Assembly: GCF_012396505.1 (NCBI RefSeq) | Contig: NZ_JAAXPN010000007.1 | Span: 1-64,000, forward strand | DNA length: 64,000 bases | Source: Periweissella fabalis | Lineage (GTDB): Bacteria; Bacillota; Bacilli; Lactobacillales; Lactobacillaceae | Direction of reading: 5' to 3' | Shown here: in pieces, positions 26,929 to 35,142 of the stretch | How the letters are laid out: each line of letters begins with the position of its first letter | How positions within the stretch are numbered: the first letter of the stretch is position 1 | The notes under the pieces: model-generated | Database searches by the model: none | What the model saw: the letters and a program-made list of their open reading frames with translations, nothing else | What the model was told of the DNA's origin: nothing | Position numbers and translations under genes: made by a program

Positions 26929-29487
26929 TTTAGCATCATCTAATGATTGTAAGTACACTTCACGAGGTTTTGAGCCATTATTTGGCCCAATATACCCTTC
27001 GGCTTCTAATTGATCAATAATGCGAGCAGCCCGGTTATAACCAAAACCAAAGCGCCGTTGCAATAATGACGTTGAGGCTTTTTGTTCACGAACAATGAAT
27101 TCTAAAACTTCATTCCATTGTGTATCATGGGCTGGTGCACCATTATCACCGTCGCCACCGTCCGTTTCAGATTCAATTTCTTCAGTAATTGAGTCATCGT
27201 AATCAGCCGTGGTTTGCGCTTTAATGAAATCAACTAGATTGTTAACATCGCGGTCGGAAATAAAGGCCCCTTGCACCCGTTGCGATGGTTTCCCACTTGG
27301 TTCAAATAACATATCCCCATGACCAAGGAGTTGTTCGGCCCCATTTTTATCCAAAATCGTCCGTGAATCCATCCCTGAGGCCACCGCAAAGGCAATCCGA
27401 GATGGCACGTTAGCTTTAATCAAGCCGGTGATAACATCAACGGTTGGCCGTTGGGTGGCCAAAATCATATGAATACCAGCCGCCCGGCCTAGTTGGGCAA
27501 TCCGAATAATTGGTTGTTCAACTTCAGATTTAACTTGAATCATCAAATCGGCCATTTCATCAACCACAACCACAATATATGGCATCTTAACGTAGCCCGT
27601 TTGATGTTCACCGTTGTAAGCTTCGATTTGCTTATTATATTCACTAATCTTACGTACACCCACGGTTGCGAGGAGTTTGTAGCGATCGTCCATGATTTTA
27701 GCGACTTTTTGTAAGGCCCGCGCCGCTTTCCTTGGATCAGACACGACTGGCGTTAACAAGTGTGGAATATCATTATAAATTGATAATTCCACTTGCTTAG
27801 GATCGACCATCACCATTTTCAAATCACTTGGTTTATTTTTCATCAATAAACCCGCGATAATCCCGTTAATTGCCACTGATTTACCAGAACCTGTTTGCCC
27901 GGCAATTAACAAGTGTGGCATCTTCCCAATATCGGCCGTGACCACTTCACCCGTAATTCCACGACCAATTGGCACTTCAAGTTGTCCTTCATCATCTTGC
28001 GGTGAATTTTCAAAAACATCCCGAAAACCAATCATCGCTTGATGTGCATTCGGTACTTCAATCCCAACTAATGATTTACCCGGAATTGGTGCTTCAATCC
28101 GCACACTTGTTGCGGCTAAGGCAAGGGCCAAATCTTGCGCTAGCCCGGTAATTTTAGATAAGCGCGTCCCAATGGCCGGTTTAATTTCATATTGAGTCAC
28201 AGTTGGGCCTAAAGCGACCGATTCAACCGTCACATCGATATTAAATGATTTAAGCGTTTGTTGGAGAATTTGTGATTTTTCTTTAATTTGTTGGTAATCC
28301 GCTGATTGATCCGTTTGCTTAACTTGATCCAACAAATTAGTTGATGGTAATTGATAAGCTTGCTCATCAAAGCCATTTTCACTTGGACTAGCCATCGTTG
28401 GGACTGGTAGTTGGACATCATTTGATTCAACATCAGTTGGTAAATCAAACTCATCTGCTGCCACCGGTTCAGGCGTTGGTTTAGTTGTCCAGTCACTCGT
28501 TGGTACTACTGGACTAGTCTCTTCCATGGTTGATGCTGCCATAGATGCAGTACTCTGTTTATTAAAGATTGGTTCAATTGGCGCAAGTGATTGATCTAAG
28601 TGCTTAGTATCAAACGTTGAAATTTTAGGTGTAACCATGTCCGAGTCCGATGCTAAACTATCAGCAGCCTTATTATCTGGTGCCATCGCTTTTGGCGTTG
28701 GTAATGGTTTGGATGCTGGAAATAAATCTTGATCTAAAATATTATCAATTCGGGCTTGACGTTCAGCTTCCCGAGTGGCTTCAAGTTCAGTTTTAATTTG
28801 TTCGGTACGCTTTTGTAATTCTTCACTAACTTTTTGGGCCGATTGAGCGGTTTTGTGGCCAAAAATTCCTAAGCTATTAAAGAAAATTCCCAGTGTTTTT
28901 TGTAATGGTAAATCAAATAAAACAATAATCCCGGCAATAATTAAGCCAATCGCAATGACAATCGTGCCCCAATTAGCGACAAGTGGACCGACTAAGCCAT
29001 ACAATAAAGCCCCAATAACACCTCCACCAACGTCACTTTGAACTAAATGATTAACCATATCTGATTTAATTGCGTTACTTAGAACCGTTAATTTACCACT
29101 ATGAACGTTAGCGTTTGTAAAAAATAATAAAGATTGCCATATTAGAACACCAATATAAGTCAAAGTAAACCCGCCATAAACACGGCCCTTAAGATTAACC
29201 CATTTACCATAAACAGCGAAGTATAAAAATAAAATTGCTAAAAAACTAGCAAATACTTGATATGAATTTCCAACAATATATCGTAAGCCATTAGCTAAAA
29301 GTATGCCTACTTCACCAGCCTTTAAAATTGCTAATAATAAAATAAAGACTAACACAACCCCAATTAAATTATTACGATAGATAAATGCTTCACTTTTATT
29401 TTGCGTACTCCGTGGTTTAGCCTTGGACTTAGTTTTTGTCGTATTACGCTTACGTGCATTAGTTGTAGCTTGTTTTTTGACCGGCAT
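26926..29487 (-). CDS. ftsK: DNA translocase FtsK/SpoIIIE
   Basis: An 853-residue septal motor that pumps chromosome termini across the division site. After a basic N-terminus come four membrane helices (about 40-190), a Pro/Ser/Thr-rich linker (about 230-385), the RecA-like motor with Walker A AGQTGSGKSVAING (about 528) and Walker B VVVVDEMADL, and a C-terminal gamma winged helix (RRFGFGYNRAARIIDQLEAEG) that reads KOPS/SRS-type sites. AGGAGG precedes the ATG of MPVKKQ. trmL lies upstream on the same strand. Confidence 0.96.
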   Translation of the reverse strand: MPVKKQATTNARKRNTTKTKSKAKPRSTQNKSEAFIYRNNLIGVVLVFILLLAILKAGEVGILLANGLRYIVGNSYQVFASFLAILFLYFAVYGKWVNLKGRVYGGFTLTYIGVLIWQSLLFFTNANVHSGKLTVLSNAIKSDMVNHLVQSDVGGGVIGALLYGLVGPLVANWGTIVIAIGLIIAGIIVLFDLPLQKTLGIFFNSLGIFGHKTAQSAQKVSEELQKRTEQIKTELEATREAERQARIDNILDQDLFPASKPLPTPKAMAPDNKAADSLASDSDMVTPKISTFDTKHLDQSLAPIEPIFNKQSTASMAASTMEETSPVVPTSDWTTKPTPEPVAADEFDLPTDVESNDVQLPVPTMASPSENGFDEQAYQLPSTNLLDQVKQTDQSADYQQIKEKSQILQQTLKSFNIDVTVESVALGPTVTQYEIKPAIGTRLSKITGLAQDLALALAATSVRIEAPIPGKSLVGIEVPNAHQAMIGFRDVFENSPQDDEGQLEVPIGRGITGEVVTADIGKMPHLLIAGQTGSGKSVAINGIIAGLLMKNKPSDLKMVMVDPKQVELSIYNDIPHLLTPVVSDPRKAARALQKVAKIMDDRYKLLATVGVRKISEYNKQIEAYNGEHQTGYVKMPYIVVVVDEMADLMIQVKSEVEQPIIRIAQLGRAAGIHMILATQRPTVDVITGLIKANVPSRIAFAVASGMDSRTILDKNGAEQLLGHGDMLFEPSGKPSQRVQGAFISDRDVNNLVDFIKAQTTADYDDSITEEIESETDGGDGDNGAPAHDTQWNEVLEFIVREQKASTSLLQRRFGFGYNRAARIIDQLEAEGYIGPNNGSKPREVYLQSLDDAK

Positions 29488-29508
29488 CTTTGACCTCCTT
29501 TCAAACAA

Positions 29509-29535
29509 AACGCGCCTATAGTATACAGGCGCGTT
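29509..29535 (-). terminator. Stem-loop between trmL and ftsK
   Basis: AACGCGCCT and AGGCGCGTT form a perfect nine-bp stem followed by only four T on the minus strand, ending close to the ftsK ribosome binding site. It is a terminator or attenuator-like element. Confidence 0.6.
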
Positions 29536-29546
29536 CCATAACTCTA

Positions 29547-30062
29547 TTAATCCTTCAATTTGTCATTTTCGTATAAGTGCGTTGTTTCCAAATTTGGAAA
29601 ATCTTGCTGGCGTAACGCTTCGTAAATAACGATGGCTGCTGAATTAGCTAAATTCAAACTACGAATATGCTCATCGTCTTGAGGAATTCGAATCGCTTTT
29701 TCAGGATTTGCGCGCATAAAGGGCTCTGGTAACCCTGTTGTTTCCTTACCAAATAAGAAATAGTAATCTAAATCTTCATTAGTATAATCAACTTGGTGAT
29801 AACTTTTCTCAGCAAATTTTGAAACTAGGTATAAACGATCGTTTTCCCCAAGTGATTCAACAAAGGCAGGTAAATTCTTATGGTATTTGATTTCAACTTT
29901 ATCCCAGTAATCCAAACCAGCTCGTTTCATCATCTTGTCGTCAGTTGAAAAACCCAGAGGCTCGATTAAATGTAACACAGTATCAGTTCCAGCGCATGTA
30001 CGAGCAATATTTCCAGTATTTGCTGGCATTAGAGGTTCAAATAAAACAATATGATTTTTCAT
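29547..30062 (-). CDS. trmL: tRNA (cytidine/uridine-34 2'-O)-methyltransferase TrmL
   Basis: A 171-residue SPOUT methyltransferase that 2'-O-methylates the wobble base of leucine tRNAs. The trefoil-knot motifs are visible: EPLMPANTGNIARTC (9-23), FGKETTGLP (about 109-117) and IPQDDEHIRSLNLANSAAI (about 131-150). Length is typical of TrmL (about 155-170). Confidence 0.94.
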   Translation of the reverse strand: MKNHIVLFEPLMPANTGNIARTCAGTDTVLHLIEPLGFSTDDKMMKRAGLDYWDKVEIKYHKNLPAFVESLGENDRLYLVSKFAEKSYHQVDYTNEDLDYYFLFGKETTGLPEPFMRANPEKAIRIPQDDEHIRSLNLANSAAIVIYEALRQQDFPNLETTHLYENDKLKD

Positions 30063-30102
30063 TAATCTTAATTTCCTTTTTTAATAATAAATAATATAAA
30101 TA

Positions 30103-30828
30103 CTAGTTTACGCCTAATTTCCCATTAGCGGCTACTAAAAATGACTGCAATGCATTACTATCCGTAAAAGTATTTTCATCAGCCGTATAACTAGTATACG
30201 CTGCCTTATCATTGACCTTAGTTAATTTATTAGCATACATCGTACTAGTAAACTTAACTTGTGATGGGATACTGTTACCATTAACTTTGGCTAATCCTAG
30301 ACCATTTAATAATTGTAAAGTTGCAATTTTTTGTTGAGCATCATTTGAATGTAAATAGCGATTAGCATCAATAAAGTAAACCGGGACTCGGGTATGCAAA
30401 GTACTGTGGTCCTTTTTTAGTATTTGCGCTAATTGTTGTACCCGCATATCACTACTGTCACCAACAATTAAGTATAATGCTTGCGTTTTACCATAGATGT
30501 CTTTGATATACTTATCAGGTGCGATTTCAGTAGCTGCTTCACCAAAAATATTACTTGGCTGTATTTGGCTACTAGCTGAGGACATCTTACTTGTCTTATC
30601 TGATTTAGTAACAGCTTGACTAATTGCCTCTTCAGTTGATTTATTATGGGCTTTTTTATTAAATTGTAAGCCATCTAATACTAGAATTATAACCACAATA
30701 ACTAATAACATACTGATTATTTTAGTACGTGTCAATCGTTTCCTATGTACTTCTGCTTGGTATGCTTGTGTCTCGCGCTCATGGCGAGTTTGTGTACCTT
30801 TCAACATATCAGGTTCTTTTTTTGTCAT
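30103..30828 (-). CDS. Membrane-anchored extracytoplasmic protein of unknown function
   Basis: A 241-residue protein with a basic cytoplasmic start, one transmembrane helix (about 35-53, IISMLLVIVVIILVLDGL) and an outside domain. The domain holds ALYLIVGDSSDMRVQQLAQ and VPVYFIDANRYL, which resembles the beta-alpha-beta of thioredoxin-like bacteriocin-accessory proteins, but no CxxC is present. Function is unknown. GGAGGG precedes the ATG. It follows rlmA by 19 bases and is probably cotranscribed with it. Confidence 0.68.
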   Translation of the reverse strand: MTKKEPDMLKGTQTRHERETQAYQAEVHRKRLTRTKIISMLLVIVVIILVLDGLQFNKKAHNKSTEEAISQAVTKSDKTSKMSSASSQIQPSNIFGEAATEIAPDKYIKDIYGKTQALYLIVGDSSDMRVQQLAQILKKDHSTLHTRVPVYFIDANRYLHSNDAQQKIATLQLLNGLGLAKVNGNSIPSQVKFTSTMYANKLTKVNDKAAYTSYTADENTFTDSNALQSFLVAANGKLGVN

Positions 30829-30847
30829 TTTCCCTCCAACCCCAATC

Positions 30848-31699
30848 TTAACTAAAATGCGTAATTAATAATTGAACATCCACAGTAACACTTGTTAATG
30901 ATGTTTGTTCTGCCATTGCTTGTGCTTCTGGACGTGCCCCCCAATGTAACGGGGTCATGTGTAATAAATCAGCATATAAGTCTGTTGGAATAGTCCATTG
31001 ATACGTCACATCTTTAATTTCCGTATTCGGATAATTTTGCATAAACAAATCAACAACTTGGTGATTATCATATGTATGATGTTTTGAACCTTCAGGATAA
31101 AGCATTTCGCGGAGTTCGCGTAAATAAAAACGGTTGGGCACCACTTTAACAAGCATCCCATTAGGTTGAATTACCCGATTAAATTCAGCGTACGCACTTG
31201 GCGAAAAAAATTCCACAATACTTGAAAATGTCGCATCTGCAAATGGCAATTGTGCTAAATCTGCCACCGCAAAAAATGCCTGTGTTTCAAGTTGCGTTGC
31301 TAAATTGACTCCGGCTTTACTAATATCAAACGCAATCGCTGTATCAACATTACCGCGTTGGGCCAATAACTTCGCAAATGGAGTTCCTTCACCCGTTCCA
31401 ACATCTAAAATTGTTTGTGACGTTGTTGGCAATGCTGTGGCAACGGCATCAACAATACCGTCAAATAAACCCGCAGTTAAAACTTTGCGCCGTGACGCCA
31501 ACATCGCATCATCATATTCAGTATTTACTGCATGATTTAAAAAATATAGCGTACCTTTTTTTGATAAATCAAAAGCATGTTGGTTTACACAACTAACCGT
31601 GTTGCCAACAACCTTAGTAAATGCTGTTTGACAATTTGGGCATTGGAATAATGCCAAATTTTCTTGGACAAATACGCGTCCTTTATCTATTTTTTTCAT
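30848..31699 (-). CDS. 23S rRNA (guanine-N1)-methyltransferase, RlmA family
   Basis: A 283-residue protein that probably methylates G745 or G748 in helix 35 of 23S rRNA. An N-terminal zinc ribbon, CPNCQTAF with a second Cys and His (SCVNQHAFDLSKKG), is followed by a class I SAM domain with ILDVGTGEGTPFA (about 92-104) and the FSPSAYAEFNRV segment. Whether it is RlmA-I or RlmA-II (tylosin-resistance type) cannot be decided by eye. Confidence 0.88.
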   Translation of the reverse strand: MKKIDKGRVFVQENLALFQCPNCQTAFTKVVGNTVSCVNQHAFDLSKKGTLYFLNHAVNTEYDDAMLASRRKVLTAGLFDGIVDAVATALPTTSQTILDVGTGEGTPFAKLLAQRGNVDTAIAFDISKAGVNLATQLETQAFFAVADLAQLPFADATFSSIVEFFSPSAYAEFNRVIQPNGMLVKVVPNRFYLRELREMLYPEGSKHHTYDNHQVVDLFMQNYPNTEIKDVTYQWTIPTDLYADLLHMTPLHWGARPEAQAMAEQTSLTSVTVDVQLLITHFS

Positions 31700-31846
31700 A
31701 ATAACCTCATTTACTTAATTTCCATTATTAAGTATACATTATTCCACAATTATTAGCATCTCAGTATTAATTCAAATCATAACCTAAGCCTATCAAGATT
31801 TCATTTTCATATTCAGTAAAATACGCTTTTATAAATATTTTTCTGT

Positions 31847-31865
31847 TATAATGAAAGCGTTATCG
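31847..31865 (+). promoter_or_regulatory. Extended -10 with overlapping near-cre site for the lactonase
   Basis: TGT-TATAAT (31844-31852) is an extended -10. Just after it TGAAAGCGTTATCG (31852-31865) matches the cre consensus TGNAANCGNWNNCA except at the last base. CcpA binding there would block the start of transcription. Confidence 0.45.
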
Positions 31866-31896
31866 ATATAAATAAATTTTTGGAGGCACATTTACG

Positions 31897-32916
31897 ATGC
31901 AAGAAAAAATTCTCTTTGGTACATACACCAAAAAAACGTCTGAGGGTATTTACGAAGCTATTCTTGATACTCAAAAGCGTGAACTAATTGATGCCACACT
32001 GGTTGCTAAGGTAGGTAATCCAACTTATCTTGCTACCTCAAAAGCCGGTAAAATCTACAGTGTTGATAAGCACGGTGATCAAGGTGGAATCTTTGTACTA
32101 GATAATACAACTCGTCCAACTACTAAGCTATCAGAACACATGTTGGAAGCAGCCCCTGCTTATGTTGCTGTTGATGAGGCACGTCAATTAATTTATGCCG
32201 GTTACTACCATATTGGTTTAACAGAAGTCCTTAAAATCAATGGTGACAGCCTTGAATTAGTTGATTCTATTAAAAATGAAGGCCACGGCCCTCGCCCAGA
32301 ACAAGCTTCAGCCCACGTGCACTTTACTGGTTTGACACCTGATCAACGGCTTGTTGTTGTTGATCTTGGTTCTGACCGAGTTGATACGTATGATGTTGTT
32401 GATTCAGGTAAATTAACACATGCAGCAACACTAATCACTGAAGCTGGATTTGGCCCACGTCATATTCGTTTTAACCCTGATGGTACGCATGCTTACTTGC
32501 TTGGTGAACTTTCATCTAAATTAAGTGTCTTAACTTACAACCAAGCTGATGGTAGTTTTAAAGTTGAACAAACAGTTTCAACTCTCCCAAGTGACTGGAC
32601 AGAATTTAATGGTGCAGCTGCTATTCGTGTATCCAAAGATGGCAAGTTTATTTACACATCTAATCGTGGTCACAATTCAATTGCAGTCTTTGCAATTACT
32701 GAGAATGGTAATCACGTTGAATTAATTCAAACTATTAGCACGGAAGGTGAGTTCCCACGGGACTTTGATCTTAATAGCACTGAAGAATTCGTTGTTGTTG
32801 CTAATCAAGATACTGATAATGTATCATTACTTAGCCGTGATGCTACCACTGGTAAGTTGAGCTTAGTCCAAAAAGACTTTAGCCTTCCTGAAGGCGTCCG
32901 AGTACACTTCGAATAA
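31897..32916 (+). CDS. Lactonase family protein (YkgB/Pgl-like beta-propeller)
   Basis: A 339-residue seven-bladed beta-propeller of the 6-phosphogluconolactonase (Pgl, PF10282) family, which hydrolyses 6-phosphogluconolactone in the oxidative pentose phosphate route. Typical repeats are FGTYTKKTSEGIY at the start, GFGPRHIRFNPDG (about 187-199) and YTSNRGHNSIAVF (about 248-260). For a heterofermenter the step would be central, but organism type is inferred. GGAGG precedes the ATG. It is a single transcript with a possible cre site. Confidence 0.92.
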   Translation: MQEKILFGTYTKKTSEGIYEAILDTQKRELIDATLVAKVGNPTYLATSKAGKIYSVDKHGDQGGIFVLDNTTRPTTKLSEHMLEAAPAYVAVDEARQLIYAGYYHIGLTEVLKINGDSLELVDSIKNEGHGPRPEQASAHVHFTGLTPDQRLVVVDLGSDRVDTYDVVDSGKLTHAATLITEAGFGPRHIRFNPDGTHAYLLGELSSKLSVLTYNQADGSFKVEQTVSTLPSDWTEFNGAAAIRVSKDGKFIYTSNRGHNSIAVFAITENGNHVELIQTISTEGEFPRDFDLNSTEEFVVVANQDTDNVSLLSRDATTGKLSLVQKDFSLPEGVRVHFE

Positions 32917-32928
32917 GCTAATTTTTAA

Positions 32929-32955
32929 AACGAACCTGGTAACAGATTCGTTTTT
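32929..32955 (+). terminator. Terminator after the lactonase
   Basis: AACGAACCTG and CAGATTCGTT form a short stem with one mismatch, followed by six T and TATTT. Confidence 0.75.
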
Positions 32956-33057
32956 TATTTACCACTATTTTTAACATGCTTGCTTTAGATAGTTTGGCGT
33001 AGGCGCTTTTTTTTGATACAATTATCTAACTAACAAGATGAACAGGAGTTATTAAAT

Positions 33058-33696
33058 ATGGCAATTATTAAAGAAGCTTGTGTCGCAAATTTTCCAGCGA
33101 TTGTACAAGCAATTCAAAATGGTGCTGATCGTATTGAATTAAATGCTGATCTTGCCGTCGGTGGTGTTACTCCATCAAAAGGGATGATTGCTGAGGCAAT
33201 TAAATATGTCCACGATCATGATAAAGAAATTACCGTGATGATTCGTCCCCGCAAAGGTGATTTTATTTATAATGACATCGAGCTTAAAATTATGGAAGCT
33301 GACATTCTTGAAGCTCAACAACTAGGAGCTGACGGTGTCGCTTTTGGGGCATTAACTGTAGATAACGCACTCGATGAAGATGCAATGGAAAACCTAATTG
33401 CAGCTGCTGGGGGCATGACAATCACAATGCATATGGCATTTGATGCTCTTGATCACGAAGAACAACTCCATGCAATTGACTGGTTAACTGATCATGGTGT
33501 TGAACGAATCTTGACGCACGGTGGTGCCCTTGAAACACCAATTGAAGATAATATCAACCACTTAAAAGAACTTTTAGCCCATGCTGCTAACCATATTGCT
33601 ATTTTACCGGGTGGTGGTATTACAAGTGCAAATTATGAAAGTATTGCTAAATCACTAACTGTTTACCAAGTTCACGGTACTAAAATCGTCGAATAA
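33058..33696 (+). CDS. cutC: CutC-family protein
   Basis: A 212-residue TIM-barrel protein of the CutC family. Visible motifs are ADRIELNADLAVGGVTPS (23-40), VMIRPRKGDFIY (about 61-72), ITMHMAFDAL and the C-terminal LPGGGIT phosphate-binding-like loop. CutC was linked to copper tolerance, but the evidence is mixed and the reaction is unknown. AGGAG precedes the ATG. It has a single transcript that ends at the bidirectional terminator shared with the 33863 gene. Confidence 0.93.
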   Translation: MAIIKEACVANFPAIVQAIQNGADRIELNADLAVGGVTPSKGMIAEAIKYVHDHDKEITVMIRPRKGDFIYNDIELKIMEADILEAQQLGADGVAFGALTVDNALDEDAMENLIAAAGGMTITMHMAFDALDHEEQLHAIDWLTDHGVERILTHGGALETPIEDNINHLKELLAHAANHIAILPGGGITSANYESIAKSLTVYQVHGTKIVE

Positions 33697-33753
33697 CTAT
33701 TTAAAAATAGCTGTCACAGCCATTCCAATGTGGTAATAGTTTTATAGAACTAG

Positions 33754-33792
33754 AAAATCCCGACTGAATTTAAAAAATTCGATCGGGATTTT
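33754..33792. terminator. Bidirectional terminator between cutC and the 33863 gene
   Basis: AAAATCCCGACTGAATT (33754-33770) pairs with AATTCGATCGGGATTTT (33776-33792), with small mismatches in the middle and T runs on both strands. Confidence 0.85.
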
Positions 33793-33849
33793 TGTATTTT
33801 ATACTGGTAGCTGCCTTTTGGAACACAATCTAGCAGCAGATTACTACTA
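33754..33849 (-). repeat. Interspersed terminator-bearing repeat, copy C
   Basis: Reading the minus strand, TAGTAGTAATCTGCTGCTAG and ATTGTGTTCC match the left module of copy D over about 30 bases. ATACAAAAATCCCG and a hairpin follow. It sits between two convergent genes. Confidence 0.6.
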
Positions 33850-33862
33850 AATTTTATTGATG

Positions 33863-34792
33863 TTAATTTTTTAAAGTATTAAGTGCACAAACAGCCAATA
33901 TCCGATCAAATTGGTGCCAAGTATTAGTATCAATGTTAGTTGTTGAAATAATAGTTTTAACAATTACTTGTAATTGATTACCTATCCCTAAAAATGTTTC
34001 ATTTGTTGGTTTCCAGCTTTCAATAACAATCACTGTTGGGCTAATTAATAATAAATCAGGATCATCATAGATTAGCGCCGTTAAAAAACTTGTGTTATTA
34101 CAAATAGCATCCAACGCACCTATATTAGGCATATCTTTTCGTAAGGCTGTTTTTAATTTCTCTTCTAAATTTTTTATTTTATTATTGTCAGCTAACAGCG
34201 GCTTACTTTCTAATATTACTGGTTGTGCCATTTGACCACGATATAATTCTACTATCATGGATTCTACGAGTTGATTATCTTGCCAAAATAATGCTTGATA
34301 TTGTGCCGTAAACCGATTATCCACGCCTTGGCTATGACTTAATTTTTGGGCCAAGACATCACTAATTAACTTATTAAACTGCTTGTTTGACGGTATGCAG
34401 TCCAACGTAAAATATGCATTCACCGTAAACTCTTTTTTTATAAATCTTAACAATTTAGGCCCTAATTTCGCCAACATGAGATAATATTGATAATCTAGCC
34501 TTATTAACTGTATCAAAACTAATCTGATGAGACGTGTTAAGTCTAAACACTGGACTTTAGTTGGTTCAATAATACGTTGTGCAATAATATCATCTAATAA
34601 TGTCGTTAACCATATCTCACTCAAGTTACGTTCTGTAATCGTTAATACTTGATTAGTTAAATACCAGCGAACGCGCATAAATTCTTGGAATTGTTGTGCA
34701 TTAAACGGAGCTAGTTGTTGGTTTTGTTGTTGTCTAATTCGATGTTTTTGCTGAATTAGCTTCTTTGTTTGGGCTTTACCACCACTTCGCAT
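33863..34792 (-). CDS. Uncharacterised 309-residue protein
   Basis: I do not recognise this family. The protein has a basic Gln-rich N-terminus (KKLIQQKHRIRQQQNQQ) and no signal peptide. Hydrophobic stretches alternate with charges, suggesting an alpha-helical cytoplasmic fold. There is a Leu-rich helical core (about 85-130) and a beta-like end (ISPTVIVIESWKP). AGGAG lies seven bases before the ATG and base composition matches its neighbours, so it should be a real gene. It lies just downstream of a structured RNA; a functional link is speculation. Confidence 0.65.
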   Translation of the reverse strand: MRSGGKAQTKKLIQQKHRIRQQQNQQLAPFNAQQFQEFMRVRWYLTNQVLTITERNLSEIWLTTLLDDIIAQRIIEPTKVQCLDLTRLIRLVLIQLIRLDYQYYLMLAKLGPKLLRFIKKEFTVNAYFTLDCIPSNKQFNKLISDVLAQKLSHSQGVDNRFTAQYQALFWQDNQLVESMIVELYRGQMAQPVILESKPLLADNNKIKNLEEKLKTALRKDMPNIGALDAICNNTSFLTALIYDDPDLLLISPTVIVIESWKPTNETFLGIGNQLQVIVKTIISTTNIDTNTWHQFDRILAVCALNTLKN

Positions 34793-34840
34793 GTTATTAC
34801 TCCTAGCAATGTTTAACTTCCATTATAGTCATTTTTAGAT

Positions 34841-35101
34841 AAAAGAAAAGAGCTGTAGGATTACCCTACAGCTCGATTTGGCATTTTGCTTGAATAACCG
34901 GTCAAGCCCGGGGAATTATTTCTAATTCCGTCACGGCAGTACTCCACTAATAAATTAGTGTAGTCATGAGTAGAAAAGGTAGATTCCACAATCCCCTTAA
35001 CAAGCACCCACAATTCGGTGGTATATGTGCCCTGCCTTCGAAAACCACTAGGCAATTACTTGCACCGGTAAAACCAGCTGGTTATTCTCGACTCATCGCA
35101 T
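34841..35101 (-). ncRNA. Unidentified structured non-coding RNA of about 250 nt
   Basis: A minus-strand unit between thiI and the 33863 gene has a strong promoter (TTGCAT, 17 bases, TATTAT) and a perfect terminator. Predicted helices nest well: GAATAACC with GGTTATTC (35080-35087 with 34892-34899) closes the molecule. GGCAG with CTGCC (35032-35036 with 34935-34939) closes a junction holding three hairpins: GCAC...GUGC with an inner CCAC/GUGG; AAGGGGAUU with AAUCUACCUU; and UACUC/GAGUA enclosing CACUAAU/AUUAGUG. No credible protein is encoded. It lacks the SRP-RNA tetraloop motif, the RNase P core GAGGAAAGTCC and a T-box core. 6S RNA is not excluded but the branched fold argues against it. Confidence 0.75.
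34850..34874 (-). terminator. Terminator of the structured RNA
   Basis: GAGCTGTAGG (34850-34859) pairs perfectly with CCTACAGCTC (34865-34874), followed by TTTTCTTTT on the minus strand. Confidence 0.9.
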
Positions 35102-35107
35102 AAAGTA

Positions 35108-35136
35108 ATAATAGCATATTGACATGACCTATGCAA
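35108..35136 (-). promoter_or_regulatory. Promoter of the structured RNA
   Basis: On the minus strand, TTGCAT (35131-35136), 17 bases and TATTAT (35108-35113). Transcription should start near 35101, in the gap after thiI, so the RNA need not be processed from the thiI transcript. Confidence 0.75.
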
Positions 35137-35142
35137 CATTTT

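Noticed and set aside
34861-35055. 64-codon ORF on the minus strand
   Set aside because: It lies wholly inside the structured RNA, has no ribosome binding site and ends in the terminator stem. Its composition reflects RNA helices.
34841-35101. Identification as 6S, SRP or RNase P RNA
   Set aside because: SRP and RNase P cores are missing. A short CCAC/GUGG hairpin resembles one in enterobacterial 6S RNA, but the branched fold is not the 6S rod with a central bubble. Left as unidentified.
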